Shown piece after piece: positions 23,163 to 35,510 of a DNA stretch of 64,000 bases. The first letter of the stretch is position 1. Each line of letters begins with the position of its first letter. Both the position numbers and the translations under genes were made by a program. The notes under the pieces were generated by a model that did not search any database, was not told the origin of the DNA, and was given only the letters and a program-made list of their open reading frames with translations. The DNA comes from Areca catechu (lineage: Eukaryota; Streptophyta; Magnoliopsida; Arecales; Arecaceae): positions 101,400,877 to 101,464,876 of the forward strand of contig CM038049.1 in NCBI GenBank assembly GCA_021397845.1. The letters run 5' to 3'.

Positions 23163-25338
23163 TGAAAGGAAACACGGGTGTTGCAGGTGCCTACACTAAA
23201 CATGCAACAGCAGGGAGCAGGTATGTATTTTAAATTTTTTTTAAAATAACAGCGGAAGGAACCCGCTCCGTACTGGATCTAATATATACAAGAGGCATGT
23301 AATATTTATAAACAATTTTATAAACCCAGATCAAGACATGCATGAAAAATAAAACCAGAAACATTTACCTTATTCCTGCTTGGAATAACTCTGGGATAAT
23401 ACTGGAATTGCTAGGATAACAGAAATAACTTTATTCCTGTCTTCTTCTTCTTCCAGCAGCCCTTGAACGTTGTTTTTCTTCATGTGTTCTCCAACAGCAG
23501 CAAGCCCAAACCAAATGGCCAATCTCTTGGTCTCTTCTCCTTCATCGATGGCAAGGGAGTGGCTTGAAGGAACTAGCTTCAAAGGAGAGCTTGAAGATCG
23601 ATCAACCAACGACCTCTTCCTCTCTACCAGGTGCTGCAAAGAAAATCTGCAACCACAAAAACAGGGCAAAGCAAAACAGCAGCAAAGGAAGATCAACTGG
23701 CTCTCAGGTGCTCAAGCGAACACCCTCTAGAGGGGGGGACATGCTTGGGGCTCCTCTGATCTGACCTCTCGCGCGATGCTAGTCACCGGAATGCCTTAGA
23801 ACGGTGGAGGGTGGAAGATGGCAGAACACTCTATTCTGAAATTAGTTTTCTCCAAAACCAAAGTTCTTCCACGGATTGAGCACTAACCAAGACAGGGAAT
23901 CAAGGAACTTTTCTCTCCCAATCTCTCACCAAAACCCAAGCCTCTAAACCCCGGTAGAAAGAATGATGAAGCTCTCCAAGGGAAGAACCAGCTCTCACAG
24001 TTTTTCAGAAGCACAAGAGACGATCTGGGAATAAGAGAGGGCAGCGGGTTTTTGGAACGAATCAAATTCGTTCTTCAATGAAGCAATTAAGCCCAAAATG
24101 TGGTGATTGAATTCAGCCAAAACCGATGGAAAATGGGAGAAGAAAGATGTTCCAAATGCCCTGTTCGCCCAAGCCATTAACACCGTGTGGATGGGTCCAA
24201 TCCGGTTCACAACCGGTTCAAAAAATCCCAAACCGGTTCTAAACCGGTTCACCACATTATTAGATCAAAATCTAATAGATGAAAGGCTTGGTCAAGTTCC
24301 GGTCAGCCAGAAATAATTTCCGGTGAACCCGAACAAAATCTGATCGACCCAAAACCGGGTCAATCCAATATGCTCAATCAAACCATTACCGAAATGATTC
24401 CTATTCATAAATCGATACCTGGATCAGGGAGGGATCATCTATGGCGTGTGACCTCATAAGTTCGAACCTAGGCGGTAGCACTGGAACAATTCCAGTACCA
24501 GCACAAGATACCATCTAGCAATGGGTCCCGACATCCGGATAGGTCAAAGATACGAGAGCAATTAATCGAACCTCTGGCATATGGTTATCATATAATTCAT
24601 CCCTTTGACCTCCAATGCTCAGGATGACCTAGGGTTAGACTGCCAACCCCAGCTGAGTCAATCCACAACATGTCTCAACCTCGCAAGTCCAGTGACTCCT
24701 CACTAGGACTACCCCGACCGAGGATTTGCTAAATTGAGACACTGCGAGACATTCAATCCAAACTATTTGGACAAGTCAATTCTATCTTAGTCCACCACTG
24801 CTCCATAAGTACTTGCCTGTACCCAGAAACCTTCCATCACCGGATTAGAAATCCGGGTAGTCCGGCACCAAAGCACAGGGAGTTGCTTGCAAGCTATCAT
24901 GATGATCTCAGGTCGAAGGGACACATATACCCATATCCAATCGTGAGTATCCCTTAGGCAGAAAGGGGCAACACGGAGTCGCGTTCAATGAGATATCATA
25001 TATCCCACTTGCATATCATATCAGTGTCACCATACTCCTTTGGTTAAGAGGACAACCAAATGATTTGAACCACAACAACCTACACTTGATACATTGCCGT
25101 CCAGTACAATGTATCCTTTGGTTGTGAACCTGGTTTAAGGACCACTCGATATATCCTCTCTATATCGAAGTCAATGTAGTCCTAAGGACTTCATCACATG
25201 AAAAAAAAATTCATTACAGGGAAACGTAAGAATGTGATGAGCTGCCAAAATATAATTAATGAATTCATACAAAGAGTATAATACTCTGATCAACCGCCTA
25301 CAGCCTAGGCGATAGATTTTGGGACACAATTCCTAACA
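23163..25338 (-). mobile_element. Element H 3' LTR
   Basis: 2176 bp, TGAAAGGAAACACGGG to ATTCCTAACA on the plus strand. Colinear with 30830-33122 but shorter: it lacks about 27 bp near 30971-31000 and about 60 bp corresponding to 31731-31790. It contains four AACCGGTT/TCCGGTT copies at about 24197-24250. Confidence 0.93.
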
Positions 25339-25350
25339 ACTCCCACTTGT
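25339..25350 (-). other. Polypurine tract of element H
   Basis: On the minus strand ACAAGTGGGAGT directly abuts the 3' LTR. This is the expected plus-strand primer site. Confidence 0.8.
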
Positions 25351-25351
25351 A

Positions 25352-28300
25352 CTAAAGCCAATCAGAACAGTATCTGATACTCATTTCCCATTTACAAAAG
25401 TCGAACTCTTTTATTCCGAGGGCTTTAGTAAAAATGTCGGCCATATTTTCCTTTCCATCAATCTTCATAAGATTGATGTCGCCTCATTCTACGATCTCTC
25501 ATACGAGGTGGTAACACCGAAGAATATGCTTGGTGCGGTGATGAGCTTTCGGCTCCTTAGCTTGAGCAATGGCTCCAGTGCTGTCATAATACACTGGAAT
25601 AGAACCATCTAGAGAAGATGCCACCCCTAGCTCTCCAAGGTACTTTCGCAATCACACAGCTTCCTTCACTGCATCTGATGCTGCAAGGTATCTGCCTCGC
25701 ATACCGAGTCTGCAACTGTTCCCTGCTTGGAACTTTTCCAGCAGATCGCTCCTCCATTCAGGGTAAATACAAAGCCAGACACACTCTTGCTATCATCTCT
25801 ATCTGACTGGAAACTGGAGTCAGTATACCCCACAAGTTTCAAATCAGATTCTCCATAAATCAGCCATTGGTCTTCAGTATTTCTCAAATACTTCAGGATA
25901 GACTTAACCACCTTCCAATGCGCCTCACCTGGGTCAGATTGGTATTTGCTCACTACTCCTAGTGAGTATGCCACATCTGGTCTAGTACATGTCATAGCAT
26001 CATGATAGAGCCTACTGCAGAAGCATAAGGTACTATACTCATGCGCTCTTTTTTCTCAGGAGTTGTCGCACAATCCTTCTTGGAAAGATTAATTCCAGAA
26101 CCTATCGAAAGATAGCCTTTCTTGGAATCTTCCATGCTGAACTGTTTCAGCACGGTATCAATGTACGTAGACTGGGACAATCCCAGAAGCCTTTTAGATC
26201 TATCTCTATAGATCTTCATACCCAGTATGTAAGAAGCTTCACCCAACTCCTTCATGGAGAACTGAGATGACAACCAGACCTTTATTCTTTGTAATGCTGC
26301 GATGTCATTCCCGATTAAGAGAATGTCATCAACATACAGTACCAGGAATACAATCATAGAACCATTAACCAACTTATAGATGCACGATTCTTCTCCATTC
26401 CTAACAAAGCCATACAATTTGACACACCTATCAAATCGTAAATTCCAACTTCGAGATGCTTGCTTGATTCCATAAATGGACCTCTGCAACTTACATACTT
26501 TTGACTCATCTGAGGATGTGAACCCTTCAGGCTGTATCATATACACCTCATCTTCCAGCTCCCCATTTAGGAAAGCAGTTCGGACATCCATCTACCAGAT
26601 CTCATAATCAAAATATGCTTCTAAAGCAAGCATGATCCGAATAGACTTGAGCATTGCCACAGGGAAGAAAGTCTTGTCATAATCGATACCATATCACTGA
26701 CGATACCCCTTGGCAACCAGACGGGCTTTATAGGTCTCCACCTTCCCATCTGTGCCCCTTTTATTCTTGAAGATCCAATTGCACCTGATGGGTTTTATCC
26801 CTTCAAGCAGATCAACCAATGTCCATACATTGTTGATTTCCATGGATTCTATTTCGGATCGCATAGCTCCAAGCCATGCCTTAGAGTCAGATCTCTGAAG
26901 TGCATCCATATAGGTGATCGGATCCTCATTGTTCTCGTCGAGCTCAAAGGGATCGCTGTCCCGGACCAAGAAATTGTAGTATCTATCCGGTTGATGCGGT
27001 ACTCTACCGGATCTCCTAATAATGGGTTATGGGTGTGATCCAATCACAACTGGTTCTACGATATCCTTAGAGTGTGCAGGTTCTTCTACTGGTTGAACTT
27101 CACCAAGTTCAATCTTAGAGGCTACAATCCCTTCTCCAAGGAAATGCTTTGCCAAAAATATAGCCCTAAGAGTGACGAACACTTTCTGTTTATCCTCCAA
27201 GTAGAAGAAATACCCTTTGGTTTCCTTAGGGTAACCAATAAATAGGCACCGATCTGACCTAGGACCAAGTTTATCTGAGTCTAAATGCTTTACATAAGCC
27301 AGACAACCCCAAACCCGAAAGTATGAGATTGAGGGCTTACGTCCAGTCCACATCTTATATGGAGTGGAGACAACAGACTTACTCGGAATATTATTTAACA
27401 AGTGACAAGCTGTCTCAAGTGCATATCCCCAAAAGGACAGTGACAGAGTTGCAAAGCCCATCATGGATCAAATCATGTCCAACAAGGTTCGATTCCTCCT
27501 TTCGGACACACCATTCAACTGTGGTGTTCCTGGAGGAGTCCACTGTGAGAGAATCCCATTCTCCTCAAGGTATGTCAAAAACTCACCAGATAGGTATTCA
27601 CCATCTCAATCAGATCGAAGGGTTTTAATACTTTTTCCAGTTTGTTTCTCTACTTCAATATGATATCGTTTGAACATTTCAAACGACTCAGATTTATATC
27701 TCATCAAGAAGACATAAACGAACCTCGAAAGGCCATCTATAAATGTAATGAAATATCTGTATCCACCTCTAGCACTAACTGTCATGGGTCTGCATACATC
27801 AGTATGTATGAGACTCAGAAGTTCTGTAGCTCGTTCACCTTTTCCAGTAAAAGGTGACTTGGTTATTTTACCGAGTAAACAGGATTCATAAGTGGGCAGT
27901 GATTCAGAATCACTGACCTTGAGGAGACCATCTCCTCTCAATTTGTTTATCCTATTCTGGTTAATATAACCTAGCCTACAGTGCCAAAGATACAGATCAC
28001 TGACATTTTCTAGCCTTGGGCATTTGCCAAATGTGTACATTACACTAACAGGCTGTGACAGTGCATAAATGCCATTTTTTAACTTAGCTTTCATTATCAT
28101 AGAGTTATTCAAAATAACCTGGCAAATATCTCCTTTTATTAATAGTTCACAACCACAATTGGCCAAAAGGCCTATAAAGATAATGCACATAATGAAAGTA
28201 GGATAGTAATGGCAGTCGACTAACTCGATAGCATATGACTCAAAGACAAGACTCAGAACTCCGATCGCCAATACTGAAACATGATTTCCATTCCCGATGC

Positions 28301-29297
28301 TCAGAAACTGTTCCCCATCCTCGAATCTCTTGCTAACTTGTAGTCCCTGTAATAAATTACAAACATGAATAGGACTACCGATATCTAATACCCAGTTAGC
28401 AGTATCACAAATAAAGAAATTATAAGGTTTTATCATATAAATACCTTGTCCAGCACTCTGCTGATTTCCCTTCCTAGGCCTGTTCGGATCAAGGGATGCT
28501 TGGTGAAGAGGACAGTTTCTCTTCCAGTGTCCCTGCTTCTTACGATAGAAGCACTCTGTATAAGACTGGTCAGCTCTCACTTTCCTGGTCTGACTTGAGC
28601 TAGGAGCATTCAACACCTTCTTTCCCTTTCTTTTATCCTTCCCTTTCTTAAAGGGACGACGACCTCTAGAACCTCCCACTAAATTCACCACCCCCTTATT
28701 CAGTTGGTGGTCTTTCTCGAAAGTCTGTAGCAATCCCATCAAACAATGGTAATTAACTGCAGGCTTATTCATTCTGTAATGATCAAGAAAGTCAAGATAG
28801 GAGGAGGGCAGAGAATTCAAAATTGCATCCTTGTCGAGCTGCTCGTGCAAGGGACATCCGAGCTTGCCCAACTTTTTAATCAACTCGATCATGTATAATA
28901 CATGATCAGTGACTAAACCACCATTCGGCATCTTGGCATTGTAGATGGCATAAGACACTTTGTACCACTCTACATCGTCCGGTGTACCGAAAGATTCCTT
29001 CAACTTTTGAAGAATCTTATCTAGTTGGGCCTCCTCGAACTTGTGACTGAACTCGTCGTTCTTTGCTGCTAGCATAATGCATCGGACAGTAGTCCAATCA
29101 GAAACCCACTTCTGATAAGTATCCCTGATCGAACTTCGAGCACTAGCAGAGGGGATTTCAGGTGCCGGATCCGTTATCACATAAAGGATCCATTCATGCC
29201 CCAGGACAATCCTCAACTTTCGATACCAACTATCGAAGTTGTGACCCTTCAACTTCTCGTTATCGAGAAGTGACCGGAGCAAAAGACTTGAAGACAT
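25352..29297 (-). pseudogene. gag-pol: Element H gag-pol, broken
   Basis: The ATG at 29297 opens a 563-codon frame covering gag, protease and the start of integrase. The gag zinc knuckle near 28510-28555 has its second Cys replaced by Arg (CFYRKKQGHWKRNC). The protease site reads WVLDIGSPIHVC near 28385, DIG in place of DSG/DTG. The integrase HHCC region is at about 27850-27990 and the core glutamate is kept in SERRNRT near 27500. RT carries YVDDIL near 26330. RNase H ends with the ADIFTKAL motif near 25430 and a TAG at 25352-25354. Stops at about 27604, 27477, 27025, 26692 and 26590, plus an indel near 25995, kill the gene; several stops are TGA in place of CGA. Confidence 0.9.
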
Positions 29298-30816
29298 CTG
29301 AAAGGAAAAAACAAGACCATATGAGTATGAATCAATTAATTAACCAAAAGAATTGGACTTTAGTCTAAAGGTCTCTTCCATTAATTTTTCAGATTGGGAG
29401 CCTCTAACTCCAATCCGTGAAATCACTATTTCATAGTGGCTACTGAAATCCAATAGACTACGTATGAGCCCGACTATGGCCAGCTCACCCATACGCGCCT
29501 AAAGGTAGGTTCACCAACTAATTGCTTTCCTAAGCAACTTCCAGTAAAAAAATTTTGCCCTAGAGAGCACCCCAATCGGCCTAGGGGCCTCCTAGTATGG
29601 GTCTCCGGTTAGCTCAAACCATTAACAAGATAAATCCAATACTTCCAACAAACGAATGACCAAGCCCGACTATGGTCGGCTCACCTGATCACCGTTAAGA
29701 AGGTTGCACTGAACCATCATCTATGAGAAAGCAATTCCAGTAACCGGATGCACACCTGTTCTACTAACTCACTTAATGGGAGGCTAAGACACCATCAACT
29801 CCTTGACTTAAGTCTTTTTCAGGACCTAATAATTTTAGAGGATTTTAGGTTATGACAGAAGAAGAAGAGAAGAACATGGATCATCCTCCCACTGAACAAA
29901 TCAATTTTGATGAGGGTTGAACCAATTCAACAATTGATCCATGGGCACCTACCGATCAGTCAGACTGATCAACCTGTGTGACATGGGTTAACTCGAGTCA
30001 ATGAGCTTTTTTAATCAGTCCTGGTCGACTCGACTGGCCAGGTAGGTGAGATCATGGATGAGTATCCGCCATTAACCATCTTTCCTAGACACCAACCAAG
30101 TTGGCCAGAAAAGAGGTAGCCTCATGCAACCATGATCACAAATGCAAAACCTACCTCGACACCAATCGGTTTACCATACTCAATCAGACTAGCCTAAAAA
30201 CTCGGACTTCCACAGAGCCACTAATTAGATCCATTTTAGATGAATGGACTAACCCATCTAGCTATTAGATAGATCTAAAAGGACCTTAATCAACTTTTGA
30301 TTAGTCTTCTTATTATCCAATTCAACTAAACATAGGTCTAACCTAATTATGGACCCAATTAGACAGCTAACCCAATGAACCCAATTGGCTTATTTAAATG
30401 ACATTAGGTTTCATAAACCCTAAATTAAATTATCATTTAATTAATCATACAATTCAAAATTATTTGAATATAAGCCAAAATTTTAATTAAAATAATTTTA
30501 ATTAAAACATGTAAAACACCTTTTACATATCACAACATGCATCATATCAAGTTATTCCTTTATAAATATTACATGCCAAAATGTATCTAAATTAAAACAA
30601 TTTTAATTCCATTGATTCCTTAAAGGATCCTTCTGAAGAGGCCAACACAGACGAATCGCATCGTGCCAAAGACACACGGCCATGGTGAAGGTCTCAACTA
30701 GGTTCCTAAAAGTACTCTCTAATCATCCCTATGATTAAGATACAGATACATTTTTTAAGATTAAACAATTTAATCTACTATACATGCAATCAAGAAATGT
30801 TACTCCTGAACCTGGT
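29298..30816 (-). other. Element H 5' leader
   Basis: About 1.5 kb between primer site and gag, without an ORF. Two copies of a GCCCGACTATGG(C/T)CxGCTCACC unit occur near 29470 and 29665. The part at 30400-30620 is very A/T-rich. The packaging signal probably lies here but cannot be pinpointed. Confidence 0.6.
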
Positions 30817-30828
30817 GCTCTGATACCA
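30817..30828 (-). other. Primer binding site of element H
   Basis: On the minus strand TGGTATCAGAGC, a perfect complement of the initiator tRNA-Met 3' end, one base inside the 5' LTR. Confidence 0.92.
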
Positions 30829-30829
30829 C

Positions 30830-33122
30830 TGAAAGAAAACATGGGTGTTGCAGGTGCCTACACTAAGCATGCAATAGCAGGGAGCAGGTATGTATTTTAA
30901 AATATTTTTAAAATAACAGCGGAAGAAACCCGCTCCGCACTGGATCTAACATATACAAGATGCATGTACAGGAAAAACATAGCATAACATAGGCATGTAA
31001 TATTTATAAATAATTTTATAAACCCAGATCAAGACATGCATGAAAAATAAAACCAGAAATATTTACCTTATTCCTGCTTGGAATAATTATGGGATAAAAT
31101 TGGAATTGCTGGGATAACAGGAATAACTTTATTCCTGTCTTCTTCTTCTTCCAGCGGCCCTTGAAACGTTGTTTTTCTTCATGTGTTCTCCAACAGCAGC
31201 AAGCCCAAACCAAATGGCCAATCTCTTGGTCTCTTCTCCTTCACCAATGGCAAGGGAGTGGCTTGAAGGAACTAGCTTCAAAGGAGAGCTTGAAGATCGA
31301 TCAACCAACGACCTCTTCCTCTCTACCAGGTGCTGCAAAGAAAATCTGCAACCACAAAAACAGGGCAAAGCAAAACAGCAGCAAAGGAAGATCAACTGGC
31401 TCCCAGGTGCTCAAGCGAACACCCTCTAGAGGGGGGACACACCTGGGGCTCCTCTAATCTGACCTCTCGCACCTCTGATCTGACCTCTCACGCGATGCTA
31501 GTCACCGGAATGCCTTAGAACGGTGGGAGGGTGGAAGATGGTAGAACACTCTGTTCTGAAATTGGTTTTCTCCAAAACCAAAGTTCTTCCACGAATTGAG
31601 CACTAACCAAGACAGGGAATCAAGGAACTTTTCTCTCCCAATCTCTCACCAAAACCCAGGCCTCTAAACCCCGGTAGAAAGAATGATGAAGCTCTCCAAG
31701 GGAAGAACCAGCTCTCATGGTTTTTCAGCCTCTCAGAAATTTTCAGCAGCCAGCATTTTATAATCACCGTGAACCATTCAACCGGTGATTGGGAAGCACA
31801 AGAGACGATCTGGGAATAAGAGAGGGCAGCGGGTTTTTGGAACGAATCAAATTCGTTCTTAAATGAAGCAATTAAGCCAAAAACATGGTGATTGAATTCA
31901 GCCAAAACTGATGGAAAATGGGAGAGGAAAGACGTTCCAAATGCCCTGTTCACCCAAGCCATTAACACCGTGTGGATGGGTCCAATACTGTTCACAACCG
32001 GTTCAAAAAATCCCAAACCGATTCTAAACCTATTCACCACACTATTAGATCAAAATCTAATAGGTGAAAGGCTTGGTCAAGTCCCGGTCAGCCAGAAACA
32101 ATTTTCGGTGAACCCGAACAAAATCTGATCGGCCCAAAACCGGGTCAATCCAATGTGCTCAATCAAACCATTACCGAAATAATTTCTAATCATAAATCGG
32201 CACATGGATCAGGAAGGGATCCTCTATGGCGTGTGATCTCATAGGTTCAAATCTAAGCGGTAGCACTAGAACAATTCCAATACCAGCACAAGATACTATC
32301 TAGCAATGGGTCCCGGCATCCGGATAGGTCGAAGATGCGAGAGCAATCAATCGAACCTCTGGCATATGGTTACCGTATAATTCATCCCTTTGACCTCCAA
32401 TGCTCAGGATGACCTAGGGTTAGACTGCCAACCCCAACTGAGTCAATCCACAACATGTCTCAACCTCGCAAGTCCAGTGACTCCTCACTAGGACTACCCC
32501 AGCCGAGGATTTGCTAAATTGAGACATTACGAGACATTCAATCCAAACTATTTGGACAAGTCAATTCCATCTTGGTCCACCACTGCTCCACAAGTACTTG
32601 CCTATACCTAGAAACCTTCCATCACCGGATTAGAAATCCGGGTAGTCCGGCACCAAAGCACAGGGAGTTGCTTGCAAGCTACCATGATGACCTCAGGTCG
32701 GAGTGACACATATACCCATATCCAATCGTGAGTATCCCTTTGGCAGAAAGGGGCTACATAGAGTCACGTTCAATGAGATATCATATATCCCACTTGCAGA
32801 TCACATCAGTGTCACCACACTCCTTTGGTTAAGAGGACAACCAAACGATATGAACCACAACAACCTACACTTGATACATTTTCGTCCATTACAATGTATC
32901 CTTTGGTTGTGAACCTGGTTTAAGGACCACTCGATATATCTTCTCTATATCAAAGTCAATGTAGTCCTAAGGACTTCATCACATGAAAAAGAGTTCATTA
33001 CAGGAAAATATAAGAATATGATGGGCTGCCAAAATATAATTTATTAATTCATACAAAGAGTACAATACTCTGATCAACCGCCTATAGCCTAGGCGATTGG
33101 TTTTGGGACACAATTCCCAACA
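30830..33122 (-). mobile_element. Element H 5' LTR
   Basis: 2293 bp, TGAAAGAAAACATGGG to AATTCCCAACA. Compared with the 3' LTR it holds an extra segment at about 31731-31790 containing CAACCGGTGATT, and the AACCGGTT motif cluster near 31995-32040 is partly mutated. Confidence 0.93.
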
Positions 33123-33898
33123 AGAACTACTAGACTCACCACTAAAAGATGACTCCCCTAAGGATAGTATGCTGAGGTTGATGCTAGGATAGCACTTTGC
33201 TACCTTCTTCTTGAGCCATCGTACACCTTTAGCATAAGCATCCAAGCAAGATTCCATGAGCACTTTGTGGAAGACCTTTTCCTTCCAGGAGGCCTCGATG
33301 GCCTCAACAGCCACCTCAAAGGCATGGCACTTGGCAAGGCATGCCTTCCCCTCGACCTCGATGAGCAATCCTTGTAGCCTGTTTGCCTCTGCTTTCAGCC
33401 TATCTGCCTCGCCCTCCATATTGGCAAGGGACATCCATAGTTTGGCAGCTTCCTCTTTCTACCTAGCTACCTCACTCTCAACCTCAGTGAGTGACCCTTG
33501 CAACCTCGCTACATCCTCTTTTTGCTTGTTCACCTTGCCCTTTGCATTAGTAAGTGGCCCTCAATCTAGTCGCTTCGACCTTAGCTCGTGCAAGCAATCT
33601 CTTCAGTGTTGTTGCCATGTCATCAACCTCGGCCAACTCTTTTTCCCTAGCTACCTCATCCTCAGCCTCAACGAGTGACCCTTGTAGCCTTGTTGCATCC
33701 TCCTATAGCTTGTTCACCTCACCCTTTGTGTTAGTAAGTAAGGCTCTCAATCTGATTACTTCACCCTCAGCTTGGGCAAGCAATCTCTCTTCAATGTCGC
33801 AACCATGTCATCAATCCTGGCCAACTCTTTTTCAAGCTAGGTAGCTTCATCCTTCCATTAGGATGCATCTTTCTTTAACCCAGTAACTTCAACCTGGA
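33123..33898 (-). pseudogene. Antisense coiled-coil gene of Tat-type element G
   Basis: On the minus strand, opposite to the pol of G. From 33434 to the H target site the frame encodes a heptad-like, Glu/Ala/Lys/Leu-rich coil (ADRLKAEANRLQGLLIEVEG) with a downstream DAYAKGVRWLKKKVAKCYP segment and a Ser-rich tail; the stop lies on the far side of H at 23116. Upstream (33435-33898) the coil continues with stops. Tat-lineage elements often carry an antisense ORF with a 'putative gypsy type transposon' domain and a C-terminal coiled coil, and this fits its C-terminal half. The N-terminal domain would lie beyond 33899 and is cut off by element I. Confidence 0.65.
33462..33890 (-). repeat. ~185-bp tandem repeats within the antisense coiled coil
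   Basis: CCTAGCTACCTCA recurs at 33462 and 33646, and GGCCAACTCTTTTT at 33631 and 33819. This gives a period of 184-188 bp, about 62 codons, so the coil grew by whole-unit duplication. Two full copies and one partial copy are visible. Confidence 0.7.
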
Positions 33899-35486
33899 TG
33901 TCTTAGATAAGTCCATTAATTATCCCAATTTAATTATTAAAATAAATATTGATTAATTAATATTTATTAAGAATGATACTTTTTATTAGAGTTTTGTAGA
34001 AAATGAGTTTATAAATAGAAAGAGCTCAATTTTTGAAGTCCAACGGTATAAGCAACACTCAATTCAGAGTTCCAATTAAGCTTGGAATTAGAGTTTAAAA
34101 GTTATTAAAGGAATAGCATAATTTTTAAAACAACCAATCCACCATGGACCGGTTGCCTAGTCTACGGAAGCCAGAGTGGTCCACGGATGCCATTGCCAAC
34201 GGTCCACGTCTTGAGTCATGGACCATGAAGAGATTTTTGCCATTTGCTACCCGAATATCACTGTCACTCAACTTGGGATGTCGAAGCCATCATGCTGCCA
34301 CCGATCACTGTCGCCCCTCATCGGAAAAAGCCCCTAGAAGACCCGTGCTGACCATGGTCATCATCTCTTCCCCATTATCCCGCCGCCTTGAACCGCCACC
34401 TGTCCACAGCCATTCCACCACCACTAGCTTATCGCCACTCACCCTTTACCTGTGCCACTACTGATTCACCTCCCACAGCCACCATCCAAGCACCATTTTC
34501 AAGCCCTTTTCCTCTCTGTTCTTTATTCCCTGGGCCACCACCGGCATCAACATCAACCCACCCGCTACCGACCACCCCATCGCCACCACTCCTGCCACCG
34601 TCCACTGCCATCTACCTGCGATGTTGGAATGGGGAATCCTAATCATTATCGAAGACCAAATTTGGGAATTCAAGAGTCCAAATCAAACTCTATTGCCAGA
34701 GAAGGAAGGAACACAGTGACCATCCATCATGATGCACAATGGATGGCCCAAATTTCTCATTATGATATTTAGTCAATCTAGAGCCCGGTTGACTCCAAAT
34801 TTAACCGGGAGGAAACCCTAGACGAGCTCTATTTAAAGGACCCTATTCTAAGAAAAAATTATTTTGGAGAGAGGGTACAGTACAGGATAGAGGGCACAGC
34901 TTTGGATGCAGGTTGGCCTCTAAGAGTGAGGTTTCTTAGAGGAGAGTTCTACCCCTTACACCATCTTCAACCATTCCATCTTGAAGATCAAGATCTAAAG
35001 AGAAAGAAGAGGAGAAAGCCCAGTTCGCTCCATAGAGTATGACGGAAGGAGGCGACGTGACATCAACCAACTTCCTGATGAGGCTGTGACCAATCAACTT
35101 TAGATTCTTTGTTCTTATTTTTCATAGTTTATTTAATTATTATTTTTAATTTCTTGCTATTGAATTCTTCTTTTGATTAATGTAATATTTATTTTTATGT
35201 ACTTTAAATTCCTATTATTTACTTTCTTGTAAGTAGATGCTAAGATCTGATTAGCAAATTAAATGTACCAAGTTTTCATTTTCTTTTATACTTTTAATTT
35301 CCATCTTTTCGACTTCAAATCATTTTTCTTTATTTTATAAAAATTAAATATTTCAAACCATCCTAAGCACCACCTTTTTCATGGATTCGACCTGACTTGC
35401 TGCTATCTACCTATTTTTTATTTATTAGAAGTTGATTAATTAAACTGATAGCCACGGTATCTTAATGACAACATCGTGGCCTATCA
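33899..35486 (+). mobile_element. Element I (Athila-like gypsy) 5' LTR
   Basis: Starts with TG at 33899 where the coiled-coil frame stops, and ends TATCA at 35486 just before a gypsy-type primer site, giving about 1588 bp. A TATA-like CTATTTAAAGG lies at 34829-34839. The CAC/CCA-rich block at 34380-34620 yields several overlapping frames on both strands that look like composition artefacts. The 3' LTR is off-window, so the start is inferred and the duplication cannot be verified. Confidence 0.6.
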
Positions 35487-35492
35487 AGTTTC

Positions 35493-35510
35493 TGGCACCA
35501 TTATCGGGGA
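35493..35510 (+). other. Primer binding site of element I
   Basis: TGGCACCATTATCGGGGA is a decayed form of TGGCGCCGTTGCCGGGGA, the primer site typical of Athila elements. It is preceded by ATCAAGTTTC, the usual junction. Confidence 0.75.

Larger units (their letters stand above)
23163..33122 (-). mobile_element. Complete Ty1/copia element H (TSD AGAAC)
   Basis: 9960-bp element on the minus strand with two LTRs, primer binding site, gag-pol remnant and polypurine tract, flanked by perfect duplications AGAAC at 23158-23162 and 33123-33127. It landed near the end of the antisense coiled-coil frame of element G. The protein order (gag, protease, integrase, RT, RNase H) is that of Ty1/copia. The gag start and RT resemble those of element B, so the two belong to related families. 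The LTR pair shows scattered substitutions and indels, older-looking than the B pair. Confidence 0.95.

Noticed and set aside
23470..23764. Frames of 66-108 codons, duplicated at 31129-31457
   Set aside because: They occur in both LTRs of H and on both strands; no domain and no conservation beyond the LTR identity.
34144..34772. Overlapping frames on both strands, Pro/His/Ser-rich, up to 106 codons
   Set aside because: They lie in a CCA/CAC-rich part of the element I LTR, overlap in several frames on both strands and show no domain; this is composition bias.
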